In this document: positions 1-6,413 of the stretch, piece by piece
Position numbering within the stretch: position 1 is the stretch's first letter
Layout of the letters: every line of letters starts with the position of its first letter
Origin: Herminiimonas sp.
GTDB lineage: Bacteria > Pseudomonadota > Gammaproteobacteria > Burkholderiales > Burkholderiaceae
Assembly: GCA_014377155.1 (NCBI GenBank)
Contig: JACMQD010000248.1
Location: 1-8,508, forward strand
Direction of reading: 5' to 3'
DNA: 8,508 nt
Notes under the pieces: generated by a model
What the model saw: only the letters and a program-made list of their open reading frames with translations
What the model was told of the DNA's origin: nothing
Database searches by the model: none
Position numbers and translations under genes: made by a program

Positions 1-1133
1 CGAAGCCCGACATGCTACTGCTCGACGAGCCGACCAACCATCTGGACGCCGAATCGGTCGATTGGCTCGAGCAGTTCCTGCTGCGCTTTCCGGGCACTGT
101 AGTCGGCATCACCCATGATCGCTATTTCCTCGACAACGCCGCCGAATGGATCCTCGAACTCGATCGCGGCCACGGCATTCCGTGGAAAGGCAATTACAGC
201 TCCTGGCTGGAACAGAAAAGCAATCGCCTGAAACAGGAAGAATCGACCGAATCGGCGCGCCAGAAAAACATGGCCAAGGAGCTCGAATGGGTACGCCAGA
301 ATCCGAAGGGCCGCCAGGCCAAAAGCAAGGCGCGCCTGGCCCGCTTCAACGAGCTGTCCGAGCACGAATACCAGAAGCGCAACGAAACCCAGGAAATTTT
401 CATTCCGGTAGCCGAGCGCCTGGGTAACGAAGTCATCGAATTCAAGAACGTCTCGAAGGCCTTCGGCGACCGCCTGCTGATCGACAACCTGAGCTTTCGC
501 ATTCCGGCCGGCGCCATCGTCGGCATCATCGGTCCCAACGGCGCGGGTAAATCGACGCTGTTCAAGATGATCACCGGCAAGGAACAACCCGATAGTGGTG
601 AAGTCGTCATCGGCACCACGGCCCGCGTGTCGATCGTCGACCAGACCCGCGAATCGCTGGAAAACACCAAGACGGTATTCGAAGACGTCACCGGCGGCGC
701 CGACATTCTGACCGTCGGCCGCTTCGAAATGCCGTCGCGCGCCTATCTGGGACGCTTCAACTTCAAGGGCGGCGACCAGCAAAAAATCGTCGGCAATCTA
801 TCCGGTGGCGAACGCGGTCGCCTGCATCTGGCCAAGACCTTGCTCCAAGGCGGTAACGTACTGCTGCTCGATGAACCGTCCAACGATCTCGACGTCGAAA
901 CCTTGCGCGCGCTGGAAGACGCGTTGCTCGAATTTGCCGGCAGTGTGCTGGTGATTTCCCATGACCGCTGGTTCCTCGACCGCATCGCCACGCACATTCT
1001 GTCCTTCGAAGGCAATTCGCAAGTGTCGTTCTTCGATGGCAACTATCAGGAGTATGAAGCGGACAAGAAAAAGCGATTGGGTGAGGAAGGCGCCAAGCCG
1101 AAGCGGATTCGGTACAAGCCACTGACGGTGTAG
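1..1133 (+). CDS. ettA: Energy-dependent translational throttle protein EttA (ABC-F), 5'-truncated by window edge
   Basis: ABC-F ATPase that binds the ribosomal E site and gates the first steps of elongation according to the ATP/ADP state; cytosolic, not a transporter. The window opens inside the first ATPase domain. The frame is open from base 3 (KPD before [12 protein letters not shown]), so the Met at 12 is internal and the true start lies upstream. Visible in order: Walker B of domain 1 ([11 protein letters not shown]) with its H-loop (THDRYFLDN); the charged inter-domain linker rich in Lys, Arg and Glu (about bases 200-410); the second ATPase domain with Walker [10 protein letters not shown] (from 531), signature LSGGERGRL (about 796), Walker [12 protein letters not shown] (about 861) and H-loop ISHDRWFLD. 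The C-terminus IRYKPLTV is the usual EttA ending. About 376 of roughly 555 residues are present. No clear terminator follows. Identification is secure; only the 5' end is missing. Confidence 0.95.
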   Translation, partial: KPDMLLLDEPTNHLDAESVDWLEQFLLRFPGTVVGITHDRYFLDNAAEWILELDRGHGIPWKGNYSSWLEQKSNRLKQEESTESARQKNMAKELEWVRQNPKGRQAKSKARLARFNELSEHEYQKRNETQEIFIPVAERLGNEVIEFKNVSKAFGDRLLIDNLSFRIPAGAIVGIIGPNGAGKSTLFKMITGKEQPDSGEVVIGTTARVSIVDQTRESLENTKTVFEDVTGGADILTVGRFEMPSRAYLGRFNFKGGDQQKIVGNLSGGERGRLHLAKTLLQGGNVLLLDEPSNDLDVETLRALEDALLEFAGSVLVISHDRWFLDRIATHILSFEGNSQVSFFDGNYQEYEADKKKRLGEEGAKPKRIRYKPLTV

Positions 1134-1561
1134 CGCACGCGGTCGGACGATTCAGTGTACACAGCGGTGCCGTGGGTGCCGTTGCCTGGCTGCTCGCGAC
1201 TGGTAACGTCACTATCGAAGCTGGCCACTCAATACATGCGTCGATCCGGATGGATGCACACTCAGCAAAAATCGTGCATGGTAGCGCGCGCCATTACTTT
1301 GTTCAGTCGGCATATTTGCTTGGTTAGTAAGCCTGAATTTAACTGGTTGCCCTGCAAGAAAGCAAACAAAAATATCGTCCACATGTCATCGTCAGCAGAC
1401 GACTGCACGAAGTGTCAGAAGTCGTCTACACGACCGATGAAAAAGAAAGAAATCTGAGATGATGGCTTGCTTGGCGAAGGTCAGCAGCCGAGCCAGAGCG
1501 GTCGGTTCCGTTGTTAAGCTAGCCCAGTCGGCGGCGCCTGCTGCTGAACACGTTATGCACG
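1134..1561. other. Intergenic region between ettA and the convergent hydrolase gene
   Basis: This stretch of 428 bp lies between two genes that converge on it, and I see no convincing gene in it. A 100-codon open frame at 1155-1457 (+) has no ribosome binding site and an unremarkable composition, so I do not call it. The clearest structure is an 8-bp inverted repeat, AGACGACT at 1397-1404 and AGTCGTCT at 1420-1427, with a 3-bp CAC/GTG inner stem (1406-1408 and 1412-1414). It lacks a following T-run, so it is not a standard intrinsic terminator. A shorter, widely spaced repeat (TCAGCAG at 1481, CTGCTGA at 1541) lies nearer the hydrolase stop. Which of these, if any, ends transcription cannot be decided by eye. 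Confidence 0.5.
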
Positions 1562-2419
1562 CTACATGCCGACGGGTTTCGCGAGACCGAGTTTGCTGAG
1601 AAATTGTTCTACGGTCGGCCGAACAATGGGAAACGCTTTGCTGAACAATTGATGACCATCGAAGCCGTTTGGCTTGTCATACAGTTCGAACGTCAGATCA
1701 CCGTCGTTGCCACGCGCGGCCTGGGCGTAACTCTCGACCGACGCAACCGGGTAGTAAAAATCGCCGCGCGCGTACACGAACAGTTGCGGCGGCATAGGTT
1801 TGCTAGCCGTACTTTCAAAAATTACCAGATTGATATCGGGGCTGGCGCAGTTGGCATTTTTCCAGCCGCCCGAAAAATTGATGACACCCCTGACGAGTCC
1901 CGGGTGCTCGGCAGCATAGACAGTTGACAAAATGCCACCGCGAGAATGGCCAGCCAGTACTATCTGATCCGTCTTGGCCCAAGCCTGTGTGCGCAGCCAG
2001 GCAATGCTTGCGTCCACCGAACGTGACGCCGACGCGATGCCAGCGCGCGCTGCATCCACAGTACACGCCGATGGTTCTTCTTCATACACCCCGTCCGACG
2101 CACCGCGCCCGACCCGCATGACCGCCAGCACGGCGACGCCACGGCTGGCAAGCGCATCGGCAAAATCCTGTACCTTGACTGTTACCTTATACAGACGCGG
2201 GTCACCGGCTGCGCCGTGGCTGTACAACACGACCGGAAAAGGCCCGTTACCGGCAGGCTTGTGCAGCGTTGCCTCGAGCGTAAGCGGGGCCTGGCCTGCG
2301 ACCGTGGTCAATGGAATTCTGACGGTTGAGGTGAGCGCGACGCTATCGACAGCGCCAGCAAATGGTGCGGCGACGATGCATAGCGATGTCAGTAATACTG
2401 CAAAAGACAATACTGTCAC
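1562..2419 (-). CDS. Secreted alpha/beta-hydrolase (dienelactone hydrolase/lipase-like), 5' end possibly frameshifted
   Basis: Predicted serine hydrolase of the alpha/beta fold, substrate unknown. Numbered from the GTG at 2419 it has 285 residues: a hydrophobic export segment (about 2-23, ending APFAGA), an oxyanion-type SHGA at 67-70, the nucleophile elbow GHSRGG with Ser159, a likely acid Asp220 in YARGDFYYP and the likely base His256 in DGHQLF. The full triad and normal length argue that the body of the protein is intact. The start is doubtful. An in-frame TAG lies just upstream, the GTG has no clear ribosome binding site, and the signal peptide from it has no basic n-region. An ATG at 2449-2451 opens MRSPKLIDS in a frame one base away, so a single-base deletion (or sequencing error) near 2425 would explain this. 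The gene stands alone. An exact TTGACA hexamer on this strand (2491-2486) could be a -35, but no good -10 follows. Function beyond hydrolase is not supported. Confidence 0.8.
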   Translation of the reverse strand: MTVLSFAVLLTSLCIVAAPFAGAVDSVALTSTVRIPLTTVAGQAPLTLEATLHKPAGNGPFPVVLYSHGAAGDPRLYKVTVKVQDFADALASRGVAVLAVMRVGRGASDGVYEEEPSACTVDAARAGIASASRSVDASIAWLRTQAWAKTDQIVLAGHSRGGILSTVYAAEHPGLVRGVINFSGGWKNANCASPDINLVIFESTASKPMPPQLFVYARGDFYYPVASVESYAQAARGNDGDLTFELYDKPNGFDGHQLFSKAFPIVRPTVEQFLSKLGLAKPVGM

Positions 2420-3192
2420 GATCAGCTATCGATGAGTTTCGGAGATCTCATCCTAACTGCAGCGGCGTTAAAACGATGTAAAAATTGTCAAATATTTTAG
2501 CGATGCATGTACCGCCGAGCACTAGCGACATACGCATCGCCGCGAACTATAAGTGTAAATACGCGCGCGGACAACCACAGCAGCGCGATCAGCACCGAGC
2601 TACCGTACAGCACCACGTTCAGACAGAATCATGATCCGTGACCCCAAAACCTCAGCGGCAAAAATAGCGCAACGATTGTCCGTTGCCACAATTCGACGCC
2701 TATAACGAAGCGGACCGGGGATAGAAAGCAGCATCGCGTTTTTTGGAAAGCATGTTCGAACGGCACAATCGCAAAATCGAACCGGTGAATAAGTTTAAAA
2801 GTTAACGCCGCGTTCGTCAGACACCGGTGCAGCCTCGGGCACGGGCTTTCGGCCCGGTTGAGCGAGCCACTGTCTCTGGCAACTATGCTCAGGTCATTTC
2901 GCGCCGTAGAAAGCTTCCTATTTCATGGTCGTTTTCGCATGTACTCATTTACGCCGTCAACACGAAGCAAAGAAAATTGGCGCGATAGGAGAACACACAC
3001 TCGAAAGCACGTCAGAAGCTGAATGAGGAAGCGGATACTGACGGCTTTAGCCGGATGGCCGGCATTCAATGCAACTGCCGACGATAAAATTTGAGCAGCG
3101 GTGAAAACATCTGGTTGTAGCCAAAGCCAGCAACCAATGCACTTGCATCGATAGACGAATTCGATTTTGAAACATAAATTTAGATCTCCCTC

Positions 3193-3229
3193 ATTTAACA
3201 ATTCTAATTTGATATTTAACAATATCAAA
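3193..3229. promoter_or_regulatory. Operator-like palindrome with a phased direct repeat upstream of the protease gene
   Basis: Two 9-bp arms, TTTGATATT (3208-3216) and AATATCAAA (3221-3229), are perfect inverted repeats around a 4-bp TAAC spacer, giving a 22-bp site of the size bound by a dimeric helix-turn-helix regulator. Overlapping it, the decamer ATTTAACAAT occurs twice (3193-3202 and 3214-3223) exactly 21 bp apart, two turns of the helix. A second 8-bp palindrome, TGATATCA, lies at 3249-3256 and shares the TGATAT core. All sit 120-180 bp upstream of the protease start. No regulator gene is in the window. AT-rich DNA gives short palindromes by chance, but 9 perfect pairs with a 4-bp spacer is less easily dismissed. 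Confidence 0.45.
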
Positions 3230-3362
3230 GCGCTCTCCTGGAATATGGTGATATCAGGCTAACGGGATCAATGTCACTCGTGATTTTCCACTAATAAAAA
3301 ATTGCGCTGTTGCTTGATGATCGTTGCCTCATCCCGCGACCATGATTAGGTTGCTCGCCTTT

Positions 3363-3367
3363 AAGGA
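3363..3367 (+). promoter_or_regulatory. Ribosome binding site that fixes the protease start
   Basis: AAGGA stands 7 bp before the ATG at 3375. The same frame is open further up to a TTG at 3324, but nothing like a Shine-Dalgarno precedes that codon, and the extra 17 residues (MPHPATMIRLL...) do not form a signal peptide. I therefore start the gene at 3375. Confidence 0.8.
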
Positions 3368-3374
3368 AAAAATT

Positions 3375-4832
3375 ATGGCAAACGAATCAGGAAATGGATA
3401 TGGCTCATATTCAATAAATGACAGGGGTAATGGATCCTTGTTAGCCCAAGGTGGTTTCCCAAGGGAAGGAATGGGAGGTGATGACAGTGAGGCCCCCGTC
3501 CCCGGCGCGCCGGGAACTCAATTTTTCTCTATTAAGAGCAACGCATTCGGCAACGAATTTGGCGAAGCCAGGAGTGAGGAATCAGTGGGCGAGGTGGATA
3601 TTCCGGTCACTGGCGTCGAAACCACGTCCGAAACTGCTGCGTCTAGCGAAGAAGTCGCCAATTCTCAAGGGGAAGAATCAAGTGAAGAATTCGTTGAAGC
3701 GAGCCCTGACCAATTGCGCGCTACTGCCAGCGAGTCAGCCACAGAAGCCGGCGAGGAAGGCTTCCTGGATAGCATCGTAAGTTTCGCAGGCGGGTTATTC
3801 GGAGGCGAGGCAGCCGAACAAGCTGAAGTGTCCGAGGTGGGTGCTGTCCTGGAAAGCGGTTCTGAAGCAGGGCAGGAGGAATTCTTTCCTTTTCTTGCCG
3901 CTCTGGTACCCATGCTTGTGTCGAGCATTGGCCCGGCGATCGGCAAGAAATTGATGAGGGGGCTATCTCCTCTCGCCAAACAGGGTATCAAACGTATTGC
4001 TGCTGCAGGCGTTAACGGGACCGGTAAGAAGGTTAGGCCAGGACGTAATATTTTGAGCACCATCGCGCGCTTGCTCGAATCGGCCGAAAATATGTCGGGT
4101 AGCGAAAGTGGTATTGAAGTGGGAGCAGAAGCCGATGCAGTGATTACCGAAGCACTCTCGACACTTGAAGTCATCATCGGCGAAGATAACCGTCAACTGT
4201 TTCAGAACACTACCTCTCCCGTGCATCGTCGCATTTGCCTACTGCGCATCACTTTCCCTAACGGAAAATCCTTCCGCGGGACTGGTTTTTTTATTGGCCG
4301 ACGCACACTTGCCACTGCCGGGCATTGCGTTTATATGCATAGCCAGGGCGGTTGGGCGCGAAGAATCCAAGTGAGTCCCGGAGCAAATGGCACCGCACGG
4401 CCCTTCAGCTCTGCCACAGCCACGAGCTTTCGCTCAGTGCGCGGCTGGGTCGAGGGGAAGAAGCCAGAGCATGACTACGGCTGTATTGTGCTTCCCACCG
4501 GTGCTTTCAATGGTCGTGACTTCGGGAAATTCGGTATTGCTATCGGTCGAACTCCTGAGTTGCTGGCCAAGAACGCTTATCTAAAAGGGTATCCCGGTGA
4601 CAAACCAGAGGAATTGTGGGGCATGCACAGGCGAATCAAATCTGTCACGGCCAAGACGTTGATCTACGATATCGATACCGTCGGCGGGCAAAGCGGCGCC
4701 CCTGTTTATGTCAGGCAAAATGGCGCTCGTTATGTCGTCGGCATCCACAATTACGGCAATGGCGGTGGCAACTCGGCAACACGAATAACGTCAGACGTAT
4801 ATACGCGCCTCGACAGTTGGAGAAGCATCTAA
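3375..4832 (+). CDS. Glutamyl-endopeptidase-like serine protease (trypsin fold, S1B/V8-like) with long acidic N-terminal region
   Basis: Predicted endopeptidase of 485 residues. The C-terminal 200 residues (about 285-485) are a trypsin-fold domain: His317 in TAGHCVY, Asp367 in HDYGCI, Ser440 in GGQSGAPVY. It resembles the Bacillus/Staphylococcus glutamyl endopeptidases, including GYPGD, the GIH motif (His458), which in that family contacts the P1 glutamate, and ATRITSDVY near the end. The first 284 residues are unusual. There is no signal peptide; a Gly/Asn/Ser-rich start leads into a Glu/Ser/Ala-rich acidic stretch (about 55-168) broken by FLDSIVSFAGGLFGG (130-144). A hydrophobic segment (170-190, FFPFLAALVPMLV...) follows, then a basic stretch with KKLMRG and KKVRPGR, then another acidic part. 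This could be a propeptide, an export or targeting region, or a membrane-active helix. The next gene follows after 101 bp and probably shares the transcript. Protease assignment is firm; substrate and location are inference. Confidence 0.88.
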   Translation: MANESGNGYGSYSINDRGNGSLLAQGGFPREGMGGDDSEAPVPGAPGTQFFSIKSNAFGNEFGEARSEESVGEVDIPVTGVETTSETAASSEEVANSQGEESSEEFVEASPDQLRATASESATEAGEEGFLDSIVSFAGGLFGGEAAEQAEVSEVGAVLESGSEAGQEEFFPFLAALVPMLVSSIGPAIGKKLMRGLSPLAKQGIKRIAAAGVNGTGKKVRPGRNILSTIARLLESAENMSGSESGIEVGAEADAVITEALSTLEVIIGEDNRQLFQNTTSPVHRRICLLRITFPNGKSFRGTGFFIGRRTLATAGHCVYMHSQGGWARRIQVSPGANGTARPFSSATATSFRSVRGWVEGKKPEHDYGCIVLPTGAFNGRDFGKFGIAIGRTPELLAKNAYLKGYPGDKPEELWGMHRRIKSVTAKTLIYDIDTVGGQSGAPVYVRQNGARYVVGIHNYGNGGGNSATRITSDVYTRLDSWRSI

Positions 4833-4842
4833 AGCGTCAAAA

Positions 4843-4881
4843 TGTGACGGGACCGGTCACAGGCAATATCTATGTGACCGG
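4843..4881 (+). repeat. Nested, mutually exclusive hairpins between protease and downstream gene
   Basis: CCGGTCACA (4853-4861) and TGTGACCGG (4873-4881) form a 9-bp perfect stem around an 11-nt loop. TGTGAC at 4843-4848 can instead pair with GTCACA at 4856-4861 (6 bp, 7-nt loop), so the two stems compete for the same strand. The site starts 10 bp after the protease stop. A run of five T's lies at 4903-4907, about 20 bp past the larger stem, which is too far for a standard intrinsic terminator. It could be an attenuator, an mRNA stabiliser or a protein-binding site; the sequence does not decide. Confidence 0.5.
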
Positions 4882-4923
4882 CGCCTGTATGACAGTGATG
4901 CAATTTTTGTAGTGAGAGTAGAC

Positions 4924-4928
4924 AGGAG
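4924..4928 (+). promoter_or_regulatory. Ribosome binding site of the small beta-sandwich gene
   Basis: AGGAG is 5 bp before the ATG at 4934. This consensus-strength site, after the hairpin region, supports the small downstream ORF as a real and well-translated gene. Confidence 0.8.
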
Positions 4929-4933
4929 CGGCA

Positions 4934-5206
4934 ATGCAAGCAAAAGCTACCGGGAGTATTAATGGTCAGGTGCGACGTAAAGATGGCGGTGCACCGCTGG
5001 CTGGTGCAACCGTCGGCATCAGTCATGGTATTGGCCCATTGCCGGACATTGCGCTGCTTACCAATAGCGATGGATGGTTTACGCTTGACGATTTACCCGT
5101 TGGCGAATGGGGATTGCGTGCCTGTGGCCCATCTGGAGAATTCGGGGAAGCGATGACCAAAGTAGCGTCGGAGCAGGTTAGCGAGATCGTAATTCTACTA
5201 AGTTGA
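4934..5206 (+). CDS. Small carboxypeptidase-regulatory-like (transthyretin-like beta-sandwich) protein
   Basis: This 90-residue protein consists of a single carboxypeptidase-regulatory-like domain. The signs are GQVRRKDGGAPLAGATV at 11-27, the first two strands with the typical Gly-x-Val...Pro-Leu-Ala-Gly-Ala-x-Val pattern, then TNSDGWFTLDDLPVGEW at 43-59, the Ser/Thr-Asp-x-x-Gly-x-Phe turn and the L-P-x-G-x-W/Y strand. Such domains are not enzymes; they act as binding or folding modules in larger proteins or as small stand-alone proteins. There is no signal peptide or membrane segment, as in the protease upstream, so the pair probably shares a location. The gene lies 101 bp after the protease on the same strand. 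A role as partner, inhibitor or chaperone of the protease is inference only. Its stop codon (5204-5206) overlaps a TTG in another frame that opens IDAGKYEELKGTQ, discussed as a possible cut-off third gene. Confidence 0.8.
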   Translation: MQAKATGSINGQVRRKDGGAPLAGATVGISHGIGPLPDIALLTNSDGWFTLDDLPVGEWGLRACGPSGEFGEAMTKVASEQVSEIVILLS

Positions 5207-5239
5207 TCGATGCAGGTAAGTATGAAGAATTGAAGGGAA

Positions 5240-5920
5240 CACAGGCAAACTGGCGTGTGCTGACATTTATTTTAACCAAATTACAGAGGTGGCGAGAGCA
5301 ACAAACGATACGAATCGCGGTGCGAGCTTGTCATAGCGTGTCGCGACGCGTCGGAACTGCTTGAGTTTGGCAAATAAGCGCTCGATCGGATCGTGATTGC
5401 GGTACTGGTGCTCGTCACATGCGCGCTGATTTTTCCGGTTAGTTTTCGGTGAGATGACGGCCTTGGCGTCTTTGCTGTCGATATACGCGACCAGCTCATC
5501 AGCATCGTAAGCTCTGTCGGCCAGGACCGCCGCCGGCTGGATTTGCTCTAACAGTGCCTGGGCCTGCGTTATGTCGGCGATTTGTCCGCCAGTGAGCGTG
5601 AATCGCGCAGGTTGCCCAAGACCATTAACGCGAGCATGGATATTGGTTTTCGAGCCGCCGCGAAAACGTCCCAAAGCCTGTTCGCCCTTCCTCTTGGTAG
5701 CCCCGGCAGAATGTTGATGGGCCCGCACGATGGTACTGTCGATGCAAACTTCTTTGAAGTCGGCATCTTCACCCAAGAAGACAAAGATGTTTTGCCAGAC
5801 ATTCTTGTCGGCCCAGCGAGCAAAACGAACAGACGATTGTCTGCTCCGGTGCGGCCTCGGTTGCCAGCTTTTCCCTGTAAAAGCGTCTGATTGGCCTCAA
5901 TGTCGATATTGCCGCAGCAC
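5240..5920. mobile_element. Remnant of an IS5-family insertion sequence
   Basis: Limits are approximate, set by the transposase pseudogene plus a margin. The left flank (+ strand) reads GGCGTGTGCTGACA shortly before the transposase stop, but I find no matching inverted copy beyond 5905 and no target duplication, so at least the right tip is probably lost. With the missing stretch restored the element would be about 0.7-0.8 kb, a normal size for this group. Confidence 0.6.
5267..5905 (-). pseudogene. IS5-family transposase, disrupted by internal deletion and frameshift
   Basis: DDE transposase of IS5 type (IS427-like group), now broken. The C-terminal 169 residues (5267-5773, or open upstream to the junction) keep the whole catalytic set: first Asp in CIDSTIVRAHQ, second Asp in VLADRAYDAD, Glu in DPIERLFAKLKQFRR, and the usual ending ATSVIWLK. 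Upstream on the same strand RFARWADKNVW...FLGEDAD continues that frame to about 5827. The N-terminal part is in a different frame: DIEANQTLLQGKAGNRGRTG (from 5904) and ADNRLFV, ending near 5824. Intact relatives have some 28 residues between the RLFV and RFARW segments, so a deletion of roughly 85 bp with a frame change has occurred at about 5824-5829, where TTCGT could be shared. The N-terminus also looks about 5 residues short (between DIEANQ and LL), and no normal start is left. Transposase should be inactive. This is not the programmed frameshift of the family, which lies further downstream and loses no sequence. Confidence 0.82.
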
Positions 5921-5934
5921 TTCCAAGGTGTTAC

Positions 5935-6378
5935 ATGGGAAACAAAGGGCAGATTATCTGGCAACGCGATATCCCAATCGAGCGCCATGTCGGTTTGACA
6001 CGCTGCATATTCGCGCGAGTCGACAATACCAATTTGTTAGATGTGTGCGCCAGGTTCGGCCTTCTTGCTGCGCAGAATGGGCTACATGAAGTCGGGATCG
6101 CCAAAGCGCAAATGGTCCTGGAAACACTTCTTGCCAAGGACATGGCGTACGACCTTGAAATCATGCCAGCCGAACGTGCACGCGGCTTGGCCTGTAATTT
6201 CACGGAGACGCACGCCAGCGCCGACATCCGATTTTTTTCCAATGGTGATTGGCCTGCGCGGGCGGGAACCAGCGCACCCTTTTCATCGACTAGCCTGACG
6301 AACGCGACCTTCGATGGCGGCGTTATCGCAGTCGGAGGTGACTTTGTTTCCTGTATCTGGTTCGAGGATGAAGATTAA
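5935..6378 (+). CDS. Hypothetical protein, 147 residues, unrecognised
   Basis: I do not recognise this protein. It opens MGNKGQIIWQRDIPIERHVG, has no signal peptide or membrane helix, and contains a plausible helical middle (about residues 50-70, HEVGIAKAQMVLETLLAKDM) and a Gly/Thr/Ser-rich part that ends in the acidic CIWFEDED. Four cysteines are present (24, 38, 87, 140) with no metal-site spacing. AAGGTG lies 4 bp before the ATG, an acceptable if close ribosome binding site. The frame is open upstream to 5881, inside the IS remnant, so the gene could equally be the 3' part of something longer that the IS cut. A weak inverted repeat (CCCAAT 6391-6396, ATTGGG 6408-6413) follows the stop. Reading frame and codon choice look coding, and the position beside a mobile element suggests an accessory gene. 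Existence is moderately sure, function unknown. Confidence 0.55.
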   Translation: MGNKGQIIWQRDIPIERHVGLTRCIFARVDNTNLLDVCARFGLLAAQNGLHEVGIAKAQMVLETLLAKDMAYDLEIMPAERARGLACNFTETHASADIRFFSNGDWPARAGTSAPFSSTSLTNATFDGGVIAVGGDFVSCIWFEDED

Positions 6379-6390
6379 TATTTTACAGTG

Positions 6391-6413
6391 CCCAATCTGT
6401 CGGTAGCATTGGG
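6391..6413 (+). terminator. Weak hairpin after the 147-residue ORF
   Basis: CCCAAT and ATTGGG form a 6-bp stem with an 11-nt loop 12 bp after the stop codon. The downstream bases (TTATTAAAA) are AT-rich but not a clean T-run. It could be a poor intrinsic terminator; pairing may also be chance. Confidence 0.25.

Larger units (their letters stand above)
2420..3374. other. Gene-poor region upstream of the protease, possibly containing decayed coding sequence
   Basis: There is no convincing intact gene in these 955 bp. On the minus strand one frame stays open for about 98 codons without an ATG or early GTG, hits TGA at 2629-2631, and continues in the same frame to a stop at 2497-2499. The last part is membrane-like (VVLYGSSVLIALLWLSARVF). 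It may be the remnant of a decayed membrane-protein gene or a 39-codon GTG-started ORF (2497-2616), but neither has a ribosome binding site. A 101-codon minus ORF at 2923-3228 starts at TTG and looks non-coding. A small GC hairpin (CGGGC at 2842-2846, GCCCG at 2852-2856) has no T-run. The last 250 bp are clearly AT-richer and hold the palindrome listed separately, so regulatory signals for the protease gene probably lie there. Confidence 0.4.

Noticed and set aside
15..782. 255-codon ORF on - across ettA
   Set aside because: Long antisense frame typical of GC-rich coding DNA; the + strand encodes clear ABC motifs.
1155..1457. 100-codon ORF on + between ettA and the hydrolase
   Set aside because: No ribosome binding site, no recognisable domain, irregular composition rich in Cys, Trp and Met; it fills a non-coding gap between converging genes.
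1974..2435. 153-codon ORF on + antisense to the hydrolase
   Set aside because: A shadow of the hydrolase gene: the opposite strand carries the intact catalytic triad.
2923..3228. 101-codon ORF on - in the leader of the protease
   Set aside because: It starts at TTG inside the palindrome, is unusually rich in Cys and Leu, and nothing in it resembles a known protein. A second frame nearby (DASALVAGFGYNQMF) looks protein-like but is short, has no start and is equally unsupported.
3292..3297. TAATAA as a -10 box for the protease gene
   Set aside because: No acceptable -35 at 16-18 bp upstream; the AT-rich context makes such hexamers common.
5240..5266. Left terminal inverted repeat of the IS
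   Set aside because: GGCGTGTGCTGACA near 5250 is a candidate tip, but I could not find its inverted partner beyond the other end, so no repeat pair is claimed.
5569..5988. 139-codon ORF on - read as one protein
   Set aside because: Only its middle (DIEANQ to ADNRLFV) is transposase; the start part precedes the element and the end part is out of frame, so it is not a functional unit.
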